53,673 nt of DNA from Terriglobia bacterium (GCA_020073005.1 JAIQFX010000023.1:1-53673); one strand, 5' to 3'; shown: positions 8,671-17,429, numbered from the stretch's first letter. Numbers and translations are program-made. Notes: generated from the letters alone by a model not told the origin.

Positions 8671-9778
8671 CGCCGGACGCGCGCCGCTCGGCGGCGACTT
8701 TGCGCTCGATCCCGCGATCCTCGACGGACCGATCGTCCAGCAGCCGGACGCGTTCTTCGCGCTCGACCCGGATCGCACGGTGATCGTGGACTCGGGACGT
8801 TCGGCCCTGCGGCTGGCGATCGCCGCCGCCGGTCTCCTGGGAAAAACGATCCTGCTGCCCGACTATCTCTGCGGCGGCATCTTTTTCGATGTGCTCGAGT
8901 CGATGCGCGTGCGCTGGCGGCTGTTTCCGGTGCAGGACGATCTGCTTCCGCGGGCCGGCGCGCTCGAGGCGCTCGCCGGAGACGCGGACGCGGTGCTGAC
9001 GATCGACTACTTCGGCCTCGTGTCGACCGCGCCGCTGCTGGATCGCCTCAAGCAGCGCTATCCCGCGCTGGTGACCATCCTCGACGCCGTCCAGGATACG
9101 TACCAGGCGCGCGTCCGCCCCGTGCGCCCCGGCGTGGACTTCATGATGGCAAGCTTCCGGAAGACGTTCCCCGTGCCCGATGGCGGCTTCCTCTGGTCCC
9201 GCACGCCGGTCGATCAGCGTGCGGTCCCGCTCGCGCCGTCCCGGCGGTCGAGCAGCGATGCGTGGCTCGCCGGCGCGTTGTTGAAGCACGGCTTCGCCGG
9301 CGGCGCCGACGGCGGCGCGCGCGAGCGCGCGTACCTGAGCGCGTTCGAGCAGGCGAAGCGGACGTTCGACGGACCGCCGGCCGGGATGTCGGAGTGTTCG
9401 CTCGAGATTCTGCGCCGGCTGGATCTCGAGGCCATCGCCGCAGCGCGCGTCGCGAACTATCGCGCGCTGGCGTCCGCGCTGCGCGAGTGCCGGACGCTCT
9501 GCCCGATCGTGCCGGTTCCGGGCGCCGGGCACGTCCCGCTGTTCCTTCCCGTCCGCGTGGCACGCGGCGGCCGGACGGCGTGCCTCGAGCACCTGCGCGC
9601 GCGCGCGATCTATTGCCCGGTGCACTGGCCGCGCGACGCGCGTCAGGGCGCCACGGAGGCGGCGAGCCTGACGCTGCACGAGGACACCTTCAGCCTGCCG
9701 GTCGATCAGCGTCTGTCGGCCGGCGACCTCGCGCGCGTCACCGACGCGCTGCTCGCCTTCGATCGGAAGGCCGCATGA
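8657..9778 (+). CDS. Divergent DegT/DnrJ/EryC1-like PLP enzyme
   Basis: A 373-residue fold-type I PLP protein distantly related to sugar aminotransferases. Recognisable parts are a VDSGRSALRLAI cofactor-phosphate segment near residue 44, LLPDYLCGGIFF, an ILDAVQDTY aspartate strand near residue 141, and MASFRKTFPVPDGGFLW with the candidate Schiff-base Lys at about residue 169. The usual SFHPLK/SFNGNK context is replaced by SFRKTFPV, which puts it outside the main sugar-aminotransferase groups. The start is TTG, supported by a GAGGA site 6 bases upstream. It sits between neuC and neuB, so a role on the nonulosonate or its precursor is plausible. It may be an aminotransferase or another PLP reaction; I cannot tell which. 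Confidence 0.7.
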   Translation: MSRADAGRAPLGGDFALDPAILDGPIVQQPDAFFALDPDRTVIVDSGRSALRLAIAAAGLLGKTILLPDYLCGGIFFDVLESMRVRWRLFPVQDDLLPRAGALEALAGDADAVLTIDYFGLVSTAPLLDRLKQRYPALVTILDAVQDTYQARVRPVRPGVDFMMASFRKTFPVPDGGFLWSRTPVDQRAVPLAPSRRSSSDAWLAGALLKHGFAGGADGGARERAYLSAFEQAKRTFDGPPAGMSECSLEILRRLDLEAIAAARVANYRALASALRECRTLCPIVPVPGAGHVPLFLPVRVARGGRTACLEHLRARAIYCPVHWPRDARQGATEAASLTLHEDTFSLPVDQRLSAGDLARVTDALLAFDRKAA

Positions 9779-10782
9779 GCGTGTTCATCGTCGCGGAGGC
9801 CGGCGTCAATCACAACGGCGATCTCGCGCTCGCGAAGAAGCTCGTGGACGCGGCCGCGCGCGCGGGCGTGGACGCGGTCAAGTTCCAGACGTGGAAACCG
9901 GGCGAGTGCACGGGCCGGTTCGCGATCAAGGTGGACTATCTCGCGGAGAGCGGCGAGGCGGACAGCCGGTACGATCTCTCGCGCCGGCTCTGTCTGCCGT
10001 ACGACGCCTTCCGCGAGCTGCAGCCGTACTGCGCGGAGCGCGGCGTGCTGTTTCTCTCAACGCCGGACGGCTTCGAGAGCCTGGACTTTCTCGCCGACGA
10101 GCTGCGGATGCCGATCATCAAGATCGGCTCGACGGAAGTGACGCACCTGAAGTTCATCGAGAAGGCCGCGTCGAAGCAGCGGCCGATCCTGCTCTCGACC
10201 GGGCTCAGCCGTCTGGGCGAGATCGAGCGCTGCGTCGACGCGGTGCGGCGGCAGACGTCCGCGCCGCTGACGCTGCTGCAGTGCACGAGCGAGTATCCGG
10301 CGCCGCCCGACGAGGTCAACCTGCGCGCGATGCGCACGCTCGCCGACGTCTTCGGGACGCCGGTCGGGCTGTCCGATCACACGAGCGGCATCGACGCGTC
10401 GGTGGCGGCGGTCGCGCTCGGCGCATCGGTCATCGAGAAGCACTTCACGCTCGACACGACCATGCCGGGGCCGGATCACAAGGCGTCGCTCGATCCGGAC
10501 GAGCTCGGACGGCTGGTCACGAGCATCCGCGTCACCGAACGCATGCTCGGCGACGGCATCAAGCAGCCCACGGCGAGCGAGCGCAGGAATCTCGCCGGCA
10601 TCCGGCGCGGGGTCGTCGCCGCGCGCGCGATTCGCGGCGGGACGCGCCTCACCGCCGACATGATGACGGCGAAGCGGCCCTACGTCGGCCTCGATCCGGC
10701 CGACGCGGAGCTGCTCGTCGGCCGCACGGTGAACCGCGACCTGGCCGAAGACGAACCGATCCGGTGGAAGGACGTCGGGTGA
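9775..10782 (+). CDS. neuB: N-acylneuraminate/legionaminate synthase (NeuB/LegI)
   Basis: A 335-residue NeuB-family enzyme that condenses phosphoenolpyruvate with an N-acyl mannosamine-type sugar. The TIM-barrel domain runs to about residue 265 and shows AEAGVNHNGD (7-16), AVKFQTWKP (34-42), KIGSTEVTH, the LSDHTSG motif (199-205) and IEKHFTLD (220-227) with a metal-ligand His. It is followed by MPGPDHKAS, typical of the family. Residues from about 272 form a SAF/antifreeze-like domain (RRGVVAARAIRGGTRL) that closes the active site. ATG overlaps the previous stop by 4 bases. Legionaminate is favoured over sialate because of LegB/LegC genes elsewhere in the window. Confidence 0.93.
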   Translation: MSVFIVAEAGVNHNGDLALAKKLVDAAARAGVDAVKFQTWKPGECTGRFAIKVDYLAESGEADSRYDLSRRLCLPYDAFRELQPYCAERGVLFLSTPDGFESLDFLADELRMPIIKIGSTEVTHLKFIEKAASKQRPILLSTGLSRLGEIERCVDAVRRQTSAPLTLLQCTSEYPAPPDEVNLRAMRTLADVFGTPVGLSDHTSGIDASVAAVALGASVIEKHFTLDTTMPGPDHKASLDPDELGRLVTSIRVTERMLGDGIKQPTASERRNLAGIRRGVVAARAIRGGTRLTADMMTAKRPYVGLDPADAELLVGRTVNRDLAEDEPIRWKDVG

Positions 10783-11819
10783 ACGGGTTCCAGGACGATC
10801 CCGGCGTGTGGCAATCCTGCCTGGACCGGTTGCGCCCGCTCGGGCTCGGCGACATCTACTTCAGCCGCGCCTACCACCAGTTGAACCTCTGCGCGGCCGA
10901 TCGCGCGACCGCGTTCGCGTACGAAGACGGCGGCGACCTGTTCTTTCTGCCGATCGTGCGCAGGCCGGCGCCGCCCCAGTCGGAGGGCTGGTTCGACGCC
11001 GAGAGCGCGTACGGCTACGGCGGACCGCTGAGCACGTCGGCGCAGCGCGGCTTTCTGGAGGCGGCGTGGACCGCGTTTCTCGCGGCCGCGCGGCGGGAGC
11101 GGATTTTCTGCTGCTTCCTGCGCTTCCATCCGCTGCTCGAGAACCAGCGGTGGGCGCTGGAGCCGTGGGTGACGGCGTGCGATCAGCGCGCGACGGTCTG
11201 GATGGCGCTGGACACCGACGAAGAGGCCGCGCTGGCGCAGTATCGCGCGGACACGCGCAGCAAAGTCCGGAGGGCGCAGAGCAGCGCCATCGAGGTCACC
11301 CGGCTCGACGGGCGGGACGCGCTGCGGCGCTTCGCGCGTTTGTACCGCCAGACGATGATGGACGTCGAGGCCGGAGCGGAATACTTTTTCCCGGATGCGT
11401 ACTTCGATCGGATCGCCGACACCCTCGCCGGTCAGTACTCCGTCTTCCTCGCGACGCTGGACGGGCGGGAGATCGGCGGCGTGCTGACGCTGCAGTCCGA
11501 GCGGTTCGTCCACCTGCACCTTTCGGCGACCGACCGCAATACGCGGGGGCTCGGGACGGCGAACCTGCTGCGGCACGCCGCGATCGTCGCGCACCTCGGC
11601 GCGGGCAGGACGTTTCACTTCGGCGGCGGCCTCACGAACGATCCCGCGGATACGCTGCTGCAGTTCAAGAAGGGCTTCGCGAAGGAAACGGCGCGGTTCT
11701 ATATCGGCAAGGTCACGCCGGAGCCCGCGGTCTACCGCGCGTTCTGCGAGCGGTGGGAGCGCGCGCATCCGGACGGCGTCGGCGCCGCGGGCACGATGTT
11801 TCAGAAGTACCGGTTCTGA
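10779..11819 (+). CDS. FemAB-like/GNAT acyltransferase
   Basis: A 346-residue protein with the double-GNAT layout of FemAB/Acetyltransf_6 proteins. The second half holds YRADTRSKVRRAQSS, a DVEAGAEYFFPDAYFDRI segment, GREIGGVLTLQS and LLQFKKGFAKETARFYIGK, where FKKGF near the C-terminus is typical of this group in exopolysaccharide loci. The start is GTG in a GTGA overlap with neuB. FemAB enzymes move aminoacyl groups from tRNA, and related proteins in polysaccharide operons may acylate amino sugars. It directly follows neuB and shares the core with a CapK/PaaK enzyme, so it is a candidate for the missing N-acyltransferase step. That is inference only. Confidence 0.78.
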   Translation: MNGFQDDPGVWQSCLDRLRPLGLGDIYFSRAYHQLNLCAADRATAFAYEDGGDLFFLPIVRRPAPPQSEGWFDAESAYGYGGPLSTSAQRGFLEAAWTAFLAAARRERIFCCFLRFHPLLENQRWALEPWVTACDQRATVWMALDTDEEAALAQYRADTRSKVRRAQSSAIEVTRLDGRDALRRFARLYRQTMMDVEAGAEYFFPDAYFDRIADTLAGQYSVFLATLDGREIGGVLTLQSERFVHLHLSATDRNTRGLGTANLLRHAAIVAHLGAGRTFHFGGGLTNDPADTLLQFKKGFAKETARFYIGKVTPEPAVYRAFCERWERAHPDGVGAAGTMFQKYRF

Positions 11820-11830
11820 GAGCGCCGCAG

Positions 11831-12514
11831 ATGTGGGATTCCGGCTGGGATGACATCTTCAGAAAGAACGAGTGGGGCCGCTATCCCCCGGAAGAAGTCG
11901 TGCGCGTCGTCGCGCGCAATTTCTTCGGCGCGCCGAGGCGATCGGACGTCGCGATTCTCGAAATCGGGTGCGGGACTGGCGCGAACCTCTGGTTCGTCGC
12001 GCGGGAAGGGTTCCGCGCGTCCGGCATCGACGGCAGCCAGGTGGCCATCGATCGCGCGCGGCAGCGGATGGCCGAGGAGCATCTGACCGCCGATCTCCGC
12101 GTGGGCGACGTCGCGACGCTGCCGTACGCGAATGCGGCGTTCGACGCCGTGCTCGACGTCGAGTGTCTGTACGCGAACAGCCTGAAGGACTCGCGCGGCA
12201 TCGTGCGCGAGGTGCATCGCGTGCTGAAGCCCGGCGGACTCTTCTTCAGCAAGACGTTCATGACCGGGACCTACGGCGACGGCAAGGGCACGCGGCTCGA
12301 AGGCGAGCCGAACACGTACGTCGCGCTCGACGAGGGCGCGCTCCGGAAGGGTTACGGTCTCGTGCGCTTTTCGTCGGAGGCGGACGTGCGCGCGCTGTAC
12401 GAGCCGCTGTTCGACATCGAAACCCTGGACACGCTCGTCAGGACCGAGAAGAACCGCGCCTATGAGGTTCGAGAGTGGCTCGCGGTCTGCCGCGCCCTCC
12501 CGGTGCCGCGATGA
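11831..12514 (+). CDS. Class I SAM-dependent methyltransferase
   Basis: A 227-residue methyltransferase with motif I ILEIGCGTGANLWFVA, an acidic loop (ASGIDGSQVAIDRAR), post-I LRVGDVATLPYAN and VLKPGGLFFSKTFM, a layout close to Methyltransf_11/25 proteins. The start ATG lies 11 bases after the FemAB-like gene, and the end overlaps the CBS-nucleotidyltransferase by 4 bases. Similar small methyltransferases are regularly found beside NeuB and PtmE-like genes in flagellin and O-antigen glycosylation loci. An O- or N-methylation of the nonulosonate is a reasonable guess, but the acceptor is unknown. Confidence 0.85.
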   Translation: MWDSGWDDIFRKNEWGRYPPEEVVRVVARNFFGAPRRSDVAILEIGCGTGANLWFVAREGFRASGIDGSQVAIDRARQRMAEEHLTADLRVGDVATLPYANAAFDAVLDVECLYANSLKDSRGIVREVHRVLKPGGLFFSKTFMTGTYGDGKGTRLEGEPNTYVALDEGALRKGYGLVRFSSEADVRALYEPLFDIETLDTLVRTEKNRAYEVREWLAVCRALPVPR

Positions 12515-13578
12515 TCACGGACCTGACGCCGTTCTGCATCGGCCCGGACGCCACGCTCATCGACGCGATGCGGCTGATCGATCGCAACGCGAAGGGCATC
12601 GCGCTGGTGGTCGACGCGCGGCAGCATCTTCTGTACACGGTCACCGACGGCGACCTGCGCCGTGCGATTCTCCACGGCCTGAGCCTCGACATGACGCTGG
12701 CCGCGTGGGCGGCGACGCGGCCTGAATTCGGCAACAGCCGTCCCCGCAGCGTCCCGGTGGGCACGTCGTACGAGCGGATTCGCGAGATGCTGGAGCCCGA
12801 AGGCCTGCGGCACATGCCCGTCGTGGACGATGACGGCCGCGTGATCGGGCTCGTCGTCCTGACGGGTCCGCGGCGCGACGCGGACGCCGCCGTGCACGCC
12901 GTGGTGATGGCCGGCGGCCGCGGTTCGCGGCTGTCGCCGCTCACAGCCGAGACGCCGAAGCCGCTGCTGCCGGTCGGCGATCGTCCGCTCATGGAGCATC
13001 TGGTCGGGCAGTTGAAGGACGCGGGCATCGAGCGCCTGAGCGTCACGACGCATTACCGCGGCGACCAGATCAGGAGTCACTTCGGCGACGGACGCCGGTT
13101 CGGGCTCGAGATTGAATACGTCAACGAGGATCAGCCGCTCGGCACCGCGGGAGGGCTCGGTCTGCTCGCGCCGTGGAGCTCGACGCTGCTGGTCGTGAAC
13201 GGCGACATCCTGACGCGCGTGAACTACCAGTCGATGCTGTCGTTCCACCGCGAGAATCGCGCGGCGATGACCGTCGGCGTCCGGCAGTACAAGATTCCCG
13301 TCGCGTACGGCATCGTCGAGACCGACGGCGTCGAGATTCGCGCGATCAACGAGAAGCCGACGCTGCAGTTCTTTTCGAACGCCGGCCTGTACGTCATGGA
13401 GCCGTGCGTTCGTGAGTACCTCACGCCGGCGCGGCGGATCGACATGCCCGATCTGATTAGCGCGCTCGTGGCCGGCGGGCACAAGGTCGTCAGTTTCCCC
13501 ATCAGCGAGTACTGGCTCGACATCGGCCGGCACGAGGACTACCGCCAAGCGCAGGTCGACGTCAAAGAGGGTCATTAA
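12511..13578 (+). CDS. CBS-domain sugar-phosphate nucleotidyltransferase (PtmE-like)
   Basis: A 355-residue protein with two CBS motifs (residues 1-120, including VTDGDLRRAIL and HMPVVDDDGRVIGLV) followed by a nucleotidyltransferase domain with MAGGRGSRLSPLT (133-145), the ETPKPLLPVGDRPLMEH segment, LLVVNGDIL and YWLDIGRHEDY. This architecture matches PtmE of Campylobacter, which forms GDP-glucosamine for the GDP-dependent legionaminic acid route. The CBS pair may bind adenosyl ligands and tune activity. The ATG overlaps the methyltransferase stop by 4 bases. Together with NeuC, NeuB and a CMP synthetase this supports legionaminate-type synthesis. Other NTP/sugar pairs, such as mannose-1-phosphate, cannot be excluded by eye. 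Confidence 0.85.
   Translation: MITDLTPFCIGPDATLIDAMRLIDRNAKGIALVVDARQHLLYTVTDGDLRRAILHGLSLDMTLAAWAATRPEFGNSRPRSVPVGTSYERIREMLEPEGLRHMPVVDDDGRVIGLVVLTGPRRDADAAVHAVVMAGGRGSRLSPLTAETPKPLLPVGDRPLMEHLVGQLKDAGIERLSVTTHYRGDQIRSHFGDGRRFGLEIEYVNEDQPLGTAGGLGLLAPWSSTLLVVNGDILTRVNYQSMLSFHRENRAAMTVGVRQYKIPVAYGIVETDGVEIRAINEKPTLQFFSNAGLYVMEPCVREYLTPARRIDMPDLISALVAGGHKVVSFPISEYWLDIGRHEDYRQAQVDVKEGH
13567..13571 (+). promoter_or_regulatory. Strong ribosome binding site for the radical SAM gene at 13578
   Basis: GAGGG followed by a 6-base spacer and ATG at 13578. Most junctions in this window show little Shine-Dalgarno signal, so this clear site, together with the TAATG 1-base overlap, makes this start secure. 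Confidence 0.55.
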
Positions 13579-15638
13579 TGGGCGTACAGGTTTCGTTCGC
13601 CGATCTCACGCACACCGGTCAGGTCGTCGCGGCCAACACCTTTCCGTACGGGATCTCGATGGTGGCCGCGTACGCGAAGCACGCGCTCGGCGCGGACATC
13701 GACGCCGAGATCTTCAAGTACCCCGACGATTTCGCGTCCTACCTCGACCGCGTCACGCCGCAGATCGCGTGCTTCTCGTCGTTCTCGTGGAACATCCGGC
13801 TCGGCCACGAGTACGCGCGGCGCATCAAGGACGTCTCGCCCGGCACGATCACGTGCTTCGGCGGCCCGAATTTTCCGGACGCGCCGGAAGAGCAGGCGGC
13901 GTTCCTCCGCAAGTACCCATCGATCGACTTCTACTTCGAATTCGAAGGGGAGTTCGCGTTCGTCGAATTCTTCCGCGCGATGGTCGCGCGCACGTTCGAC
14001 GCCGCCGGCTTCAAGCGTGAGCGCGCGCTCGTCCCCAACATCCGTTACCTCGTCGACGGCGAGTTCGTCGCCGCGCCGCTGGCGCCGAAGATCGAGGATC
14101 TCAACCAGCTGCCGTCGCCGCACCTGACGGGCCTGTCCGACAAGTTCTACGACGGCGTGCTGATCCCGATGATCCAGTCGGCGCGCGGCTGCCCGTACCA
14201 GTGCACGTTCTGCTGGGAAGGCGGCCCGTACTTCCAGAAAGTGAAGCGCTACGACCTCGGCCGCGTGAAGGACGAGGTCCGCTACATCGCCGACCGGATC
14301 GGCAACGTCGCGGACCTGTGCATCGTCGACGCGAACTTCGGCATGTTCGGCGACGACCTCGAGCTGGCGCACGAGCTTTCGCGCATCCAGAAGTCGCACG
14401 CGCACAGCTGGCCGCGCACGATCCTGACCGCGACCGCGAAGAACCACAAAGAGCGGACGATGGAGATCGTGGACATACTCGGGGACACGATGCCGCCGAC
14501 GGCCGCCGTGCAGAGCACCGACACGGCGGTCCTCAAGCTCATCAAGCGGAAGAACGTCGCCAATGAGGTCCTCGCGAAGATGGCCGACCGCACGATGGAG
14601 CTCGGCGGCCAGACGGAAGCGGAAGTGATCCTCTGCCTCGAGGGTGAAGGGAAGGCGTCGCACTTCCGCACCATCGTCGACATGCTCGACGCGAACATGA
14701 GCTTCATCCGGATGTACCAGTTCATGATGCTGCCGGGCACGCAATCCGCGAGCCGGAAGACGCGCGAAACGTACGCGTTCATGACGCGCTATCGCGTGCT
14801 GCCGCGCTGCTTCGGCTGGTACCGGTTCCGCGGCGACCGGTTCTCCTGCGCCGAGATTGAGGAGATCGTCGTCGGCACGAGCACGATGCCGTACGAGGAC
14901 TATCAGGCGTGCCGCGATCTCCACCTGACCGTCGAGATCTTCAACAACGACTGGATCTTCTCGGACCTGATGCAGTACCTGCGGTCCTTCGGCATTCAGC
15001 GATCGGTCTTCATCTCGCGGCTGCAGGACGAGATCGTCAGCGGCAGGGCCGGGACGGCGCTCGCCGGCCTGTATGCCGACTACCGGGCCGAAGAGAAGAA
15101 GAATCTCTGGACCGATCTCGCGGAGGTCGAGGCGTTCGTGCAGCAGCCGGGCGTCATCCAGCGGTACATCGACGGCGAGTACGGCACGAACGAGCTGTAC
15201 AAGTACCGCGCGCTCGCGGTCTTTCCGCACATCGAGGACGTGCACCGCGTCGCGTACACGATTGCCGCGCGCCTGATCGACGAGGCCGGACGGAGCTCCG
15301 AGGACGTGTCCGAGTACCTCGAGGATCTCCGGGCGTTCAGCCTGGCGCGCAAGACCGATTGCCTCGAAACCGGCGCCGTGATTCGCCGGTCGTTCCACTA
15401 CGACTTCCCGGCGCTGGTTGCCCGGAGCTTCCGCGGCGACCCGCGCGACGCCCGCCGCACCGAGGGCGTCGAGGTCGAGATGTATCACTCGGAGCAGCAG
15501 AAGCAGCTGATCGGCACCTACGTCAAACAGTATTCGACGAGCCTGATCGGCCTCGGACGCATCCTGCTGCGCGCGAACATGAACCGCCTGTACCGCACGG
15601 CGCGAATCGCCGGCGAGTCGCTGCGCGCGGCCGGCTAG
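13578..15638 (+). CDS. Radical SAM protein with N-terminal B12-binding-like domain
   Basis: A 686-residue protein. Residues 1-150 form a Rossmann-like domain of the kind that binds cobalamin in this superfamily, with ACFSSFSWNIRLGHEYA and TCFGGPNFP segments, although no clear DxHxxG cobalamin motif is visible. The radical SAM core has the canonical CxxxCxxC at Cys205, Cys209 and Cys212 (ARGCPYQCTFCWEGG). A long C-terminal region (about 500-686) with aromatic and charged stretches has no family I recognise. Known relatives catalyse methylations, rearrangements and ring changes on unactivated carbons. In a glycan locus it may act on a sugar or a lipid carrier. Start ATG is preceded by a GAGGG site and overlaps the previous stop by 1 base. 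Confidence 0.85.
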   Translation: MGVQVSFADLTHTGQVVAANTFPYGISMVAAYAKHALGADIDAEIFKYPDDFASYLDRVTPQIACFSSFSWNIRLGHEYARRIKDVSPGTITCFGGPNFPDAPEEQAAFLRKYPSIDFYFEFEGEFAFVEFFRAMVARTFDAAGFKRERALVPNIRYLVDGEFVAAPLAPKIEDLNQLPSPHLTGLSDKFYDGVLIPMIQSARGCPYQCTFCWEGGPYFQKVKRYDLGRVKDEVRYIADRIGNVADLCIVDANFGMFGDDLELAHELSRIQKSHAHSWPRTILTATAKNHKERTMEIVDILGDTMPPTAAVQSTDTAVLKLIKRKNVANEVLAKMADRTMELGGQTEAEVILCLEGEGKASHFRTIVDMLDANMSFIRMYQFMMLPGTQSASRKTRETYAFMTRYRVLPRCFGWYRFRGDRFSCAEIEEIVVGTSTMPYEDYQACRDLHLTVEIFNNDWIFSDLMQYLRSFGIQRSVFISRLQDEIVSGRAGTALAGLYADYRAEEKKNLWTDLAEVEAFVQQPGVIQRYIDGEYGTNELYKYRALAVFPHIEDVHRVAYTIAARLIDEAGRSSEDVSEYLEDLRAFSLARKTDCLETGAVIRRSFHYDFPALVARSFRGDPRDARRTEGVEVEMYHSEQQKQLIGTYVKQYSTSLIGLGRILLRANMNRLYRTARIAGESLRAAG

Positions 15639-15651
15639 GCGAGCGCCATTG

Positions 15652-16191
15652 ATGAAATCGAAGATCGAAAATCCGCAGGTGCGGTACGCGGCCGACCGGT
15701 TCGTGACGGCCGGGCGGGAAGACATCGCCGACCTGACGCGCGCGATGAAGGAAAGCGGCGGCGGCCGGATCCGGATCTGCGCGCATTCCGCGATCGACGA
15801 TCGGCTGCACGAAATGCTGATCGTGCACACGAGCGACGTCTACGTCCGGCCGCACAAGCACGTCGGCAAGAGTGAATCGCTGCATGTGATCGAGGGAACG
15901 GCGGATGTCGTGTTGTTCACCGAGACCGGCGCGGTCGCCGACGTCGTCCCGGTCGGCGACTACGCGTCGGGCCGGACCTTTTATTACCGTCTGGCCGATC
16001 CGGTCTATCACACGCTGATCATCACGTCGCCCGTGTTCGTGTTTCACGAAACGACCAACGGACCGTTCCGGCCGGAGGACACGATCTGGGCGCAGTGGGC
16101 GCCGGACGCCGGTGATGCCTCGGGCGCGAGCGCCTTCATGACGACGCTGAACGCCGCGGTCGCCGGGCGCGCCGGCGGAAACCCACGATGA
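15652..16191 (+). CDS. wbuC: WbuC-family cupin-fold protein
   Basis: A 179-residue protein. It matches the WbuC family found in O-antigen clusters: RICAHSAIDDRLHEMLIVH at the start of the cupin barrel, YVRPHKHVGKSESLHVIEG with the paired His metal-ligand motif, and VYHTLIITSPVFVFHETTNG near the end, followed by GPFRPEDTIWAQWAP. WbuC proteins are conserved in surface polysaccharide operons, but their reaction has not been settled to my knowledge. The ATG at 15652 directly follows an in-frame TTG at 15649, which is the less likely start. The gene overlaps the C-methyltransferase gene by 4 bases. Confidence 0.82.
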   Translation: MKSKIENPQVRYAADRFVTAGREDIADLTRAMKESGGGRIRICAHSAIDDRLHEMLIVHTSDVYVRPHKHVGKSESLHVIEGTADVVLFTETGAVADVVPVGDYASGRTFYYRLADPVYHTLIITSPVFVFHETTNGPFRPEDTIWAQWAPDAGDASGASAFMTTLNAAVAGRAGGNPR

Positions 16192-17429
16192 CGTCACCTT
16201 CGTTCAGGCGCAGCGTCTGCCGCTTCTGCGGCGGTCCGAATCTGGAGCTCGTGCTGCCGCTCACGCCGACCGCGCTTGCCGACGCGTACGTCCCGGCGTC
16301 GAGGGTGCACGAGACGCAGGACGTCTTCCCGCTCGATCTGTATCTCTGCCGCGACTGCGGCGGCGCGCAGCTGCTCGACGTCGTCATCCCGCAGGTGATC
16401 TACGTCGACTACATCTACGAGACGAAGAGCTCACTGGGCCTCGTCGATCACTTCAAGCGGTACGCCGCGGACGTCGTCGCGCGCATCGCGCCGGCGCCAG
16501 GCGGCCTCGTCGTGGATCTCGGCAGCAACGACGGCTCGCTGCTCGGGTTCTTCAAGCAGCACGGGATGCGCGTCCTCGGCGTCGATCCTGCGCAGGCGAT
16601 CGCCGCCGACGCGACCGCGCGCGGCATCGAGACGCTGCCGGTGTTCTTCGACGCGGCGGAGAGCGCGCGCATCCGGCAGGAGTACGGGCCGGCCGCGATC
16701 GTCACCGCCAACAACGTCTTCGCGAACGTGGACGACATGGACGCCTTTGCCGGCGCGATCCGCGGGTTACTCGCGCCCGACGGCGTGTTCGTCTTCGAGA
16801 GCTTCTACCTCGTCGACTGGATGCAGCACATGGTGTTCGATTTCACGTACCACGAACACCTGTCGTACTTCTCGGTCAAGCCGATGCAGGCGTTCTTCCG
16901 GCGCCACGGCATGCAGCTGATCAACGCGCAGCGCGTTCCGACCAAAGGCGGATCGGTCCGCTACACGGCGAAGCTCGCGGGTGCGGCGCGGGCCGTCGAT
17001 CCGTCCGTCGGCGAGCTGATCGCGCTCGAGCAGAAACTCGGCGTGCACCAGGCGGCCGCCTTCAAGACGTTCGCGGCCACGATCGAGAAGAAGAAGCAGG
17101 ACCTGCTGAACGTGCTCCGGCCGCTGCAGGCGGGCGGCCTGACGATCGCTGGGTATGGCGCGTCGGCGACCACGACGACGCTCGTGTATCACTATCAGCT
17201 GGGCGACATGCTCCGGTTCATCGCCGACGACTACACCGCGAAGCAGCACCTGTTCAGCCCCGGCCATCACATTCCCGTGCTGCCGCCCGAGGCGCTGTAC
17301 ACGGAGAAGCCCGACTACGTCGTGATTCTCGCGTGGCGCTATTGGGAGCCGATCGTCAGGCAGCACCAGCGCTATCTCGATCTGGGCGGACGGTTCATCG
17401 TTCCGCTGCCAGACGTTCAGGTCATCTAA
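16188..17429 (+). CDS. NovU/TylC3-type C-methyltransferase
   Basis: A 413-residue sugar C-methyltransferase of the TylCIII/NovU/TcaB9 group. The three-part structure is visible. An N-terminal zinc-binding domain carries CRFCGG and LCRDCGG pairs. A central SAM domain has VVDLGSNDGSLLGFF near residue 104. A C-terminal domain carries GYGASATTTTLVYHYQ and the DDYTAKQHLFSPG segment. The YHEHLSYFS sequence matches the catalytic Tyr/His/Glu/His region of TcaB9. Family members methylate C3 of NDP-4-keto sugars, so a 3-C-methyl branched deoxy sugar is likely in this locus. It is followed by a DegT aminotransferase with a 1-base overlap, consistent with methylation and amination of the same 4-keto intermediate. 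Confidence 0.88.
   Translation: MTSPSFRRSVCRFCGGPNLELVLPLTPTALADAYVPASRVHETQDVFPLDLYLCRDCGGAQLLDVVIPQVIYVDYIYETKSSLGLVDHFKRYAADVVARIAPAPGGLVVDLGSNDGSLLGFFKQHGMRVLGVDPAQAIAADATARGIETLPVFFDAAESARIRQEYGPAAIVTANNVFANVDDMDAFAGAIRGLLAPDGVFVFESFYLVDWMQHMVFDFTYHEHLSYFSVKPMQAFFRRHGMQLINAQRVPTKGGSVRYTAKLAGAARAVDPSVGELIALEQKLGVHQAAAFKTFAATIEKKKQDLLNVLRPLQAGGLTIAGYGASATTTTLVYHYQLGDMLRFIADDYTAKQHLFSPGHHIPVLPPEALYTEKPDYVVILAWRYWEPIVRQHQRYLDLGGRFIVPLPDVQVI

Noticed and set aside
13575-15830. Minus-strand open frame of 751 codons opposite the radical SAM gene
   Set aside because: Shadow of the + strand gene, with biased Arg/Val/Asp content and no recognisable domain.
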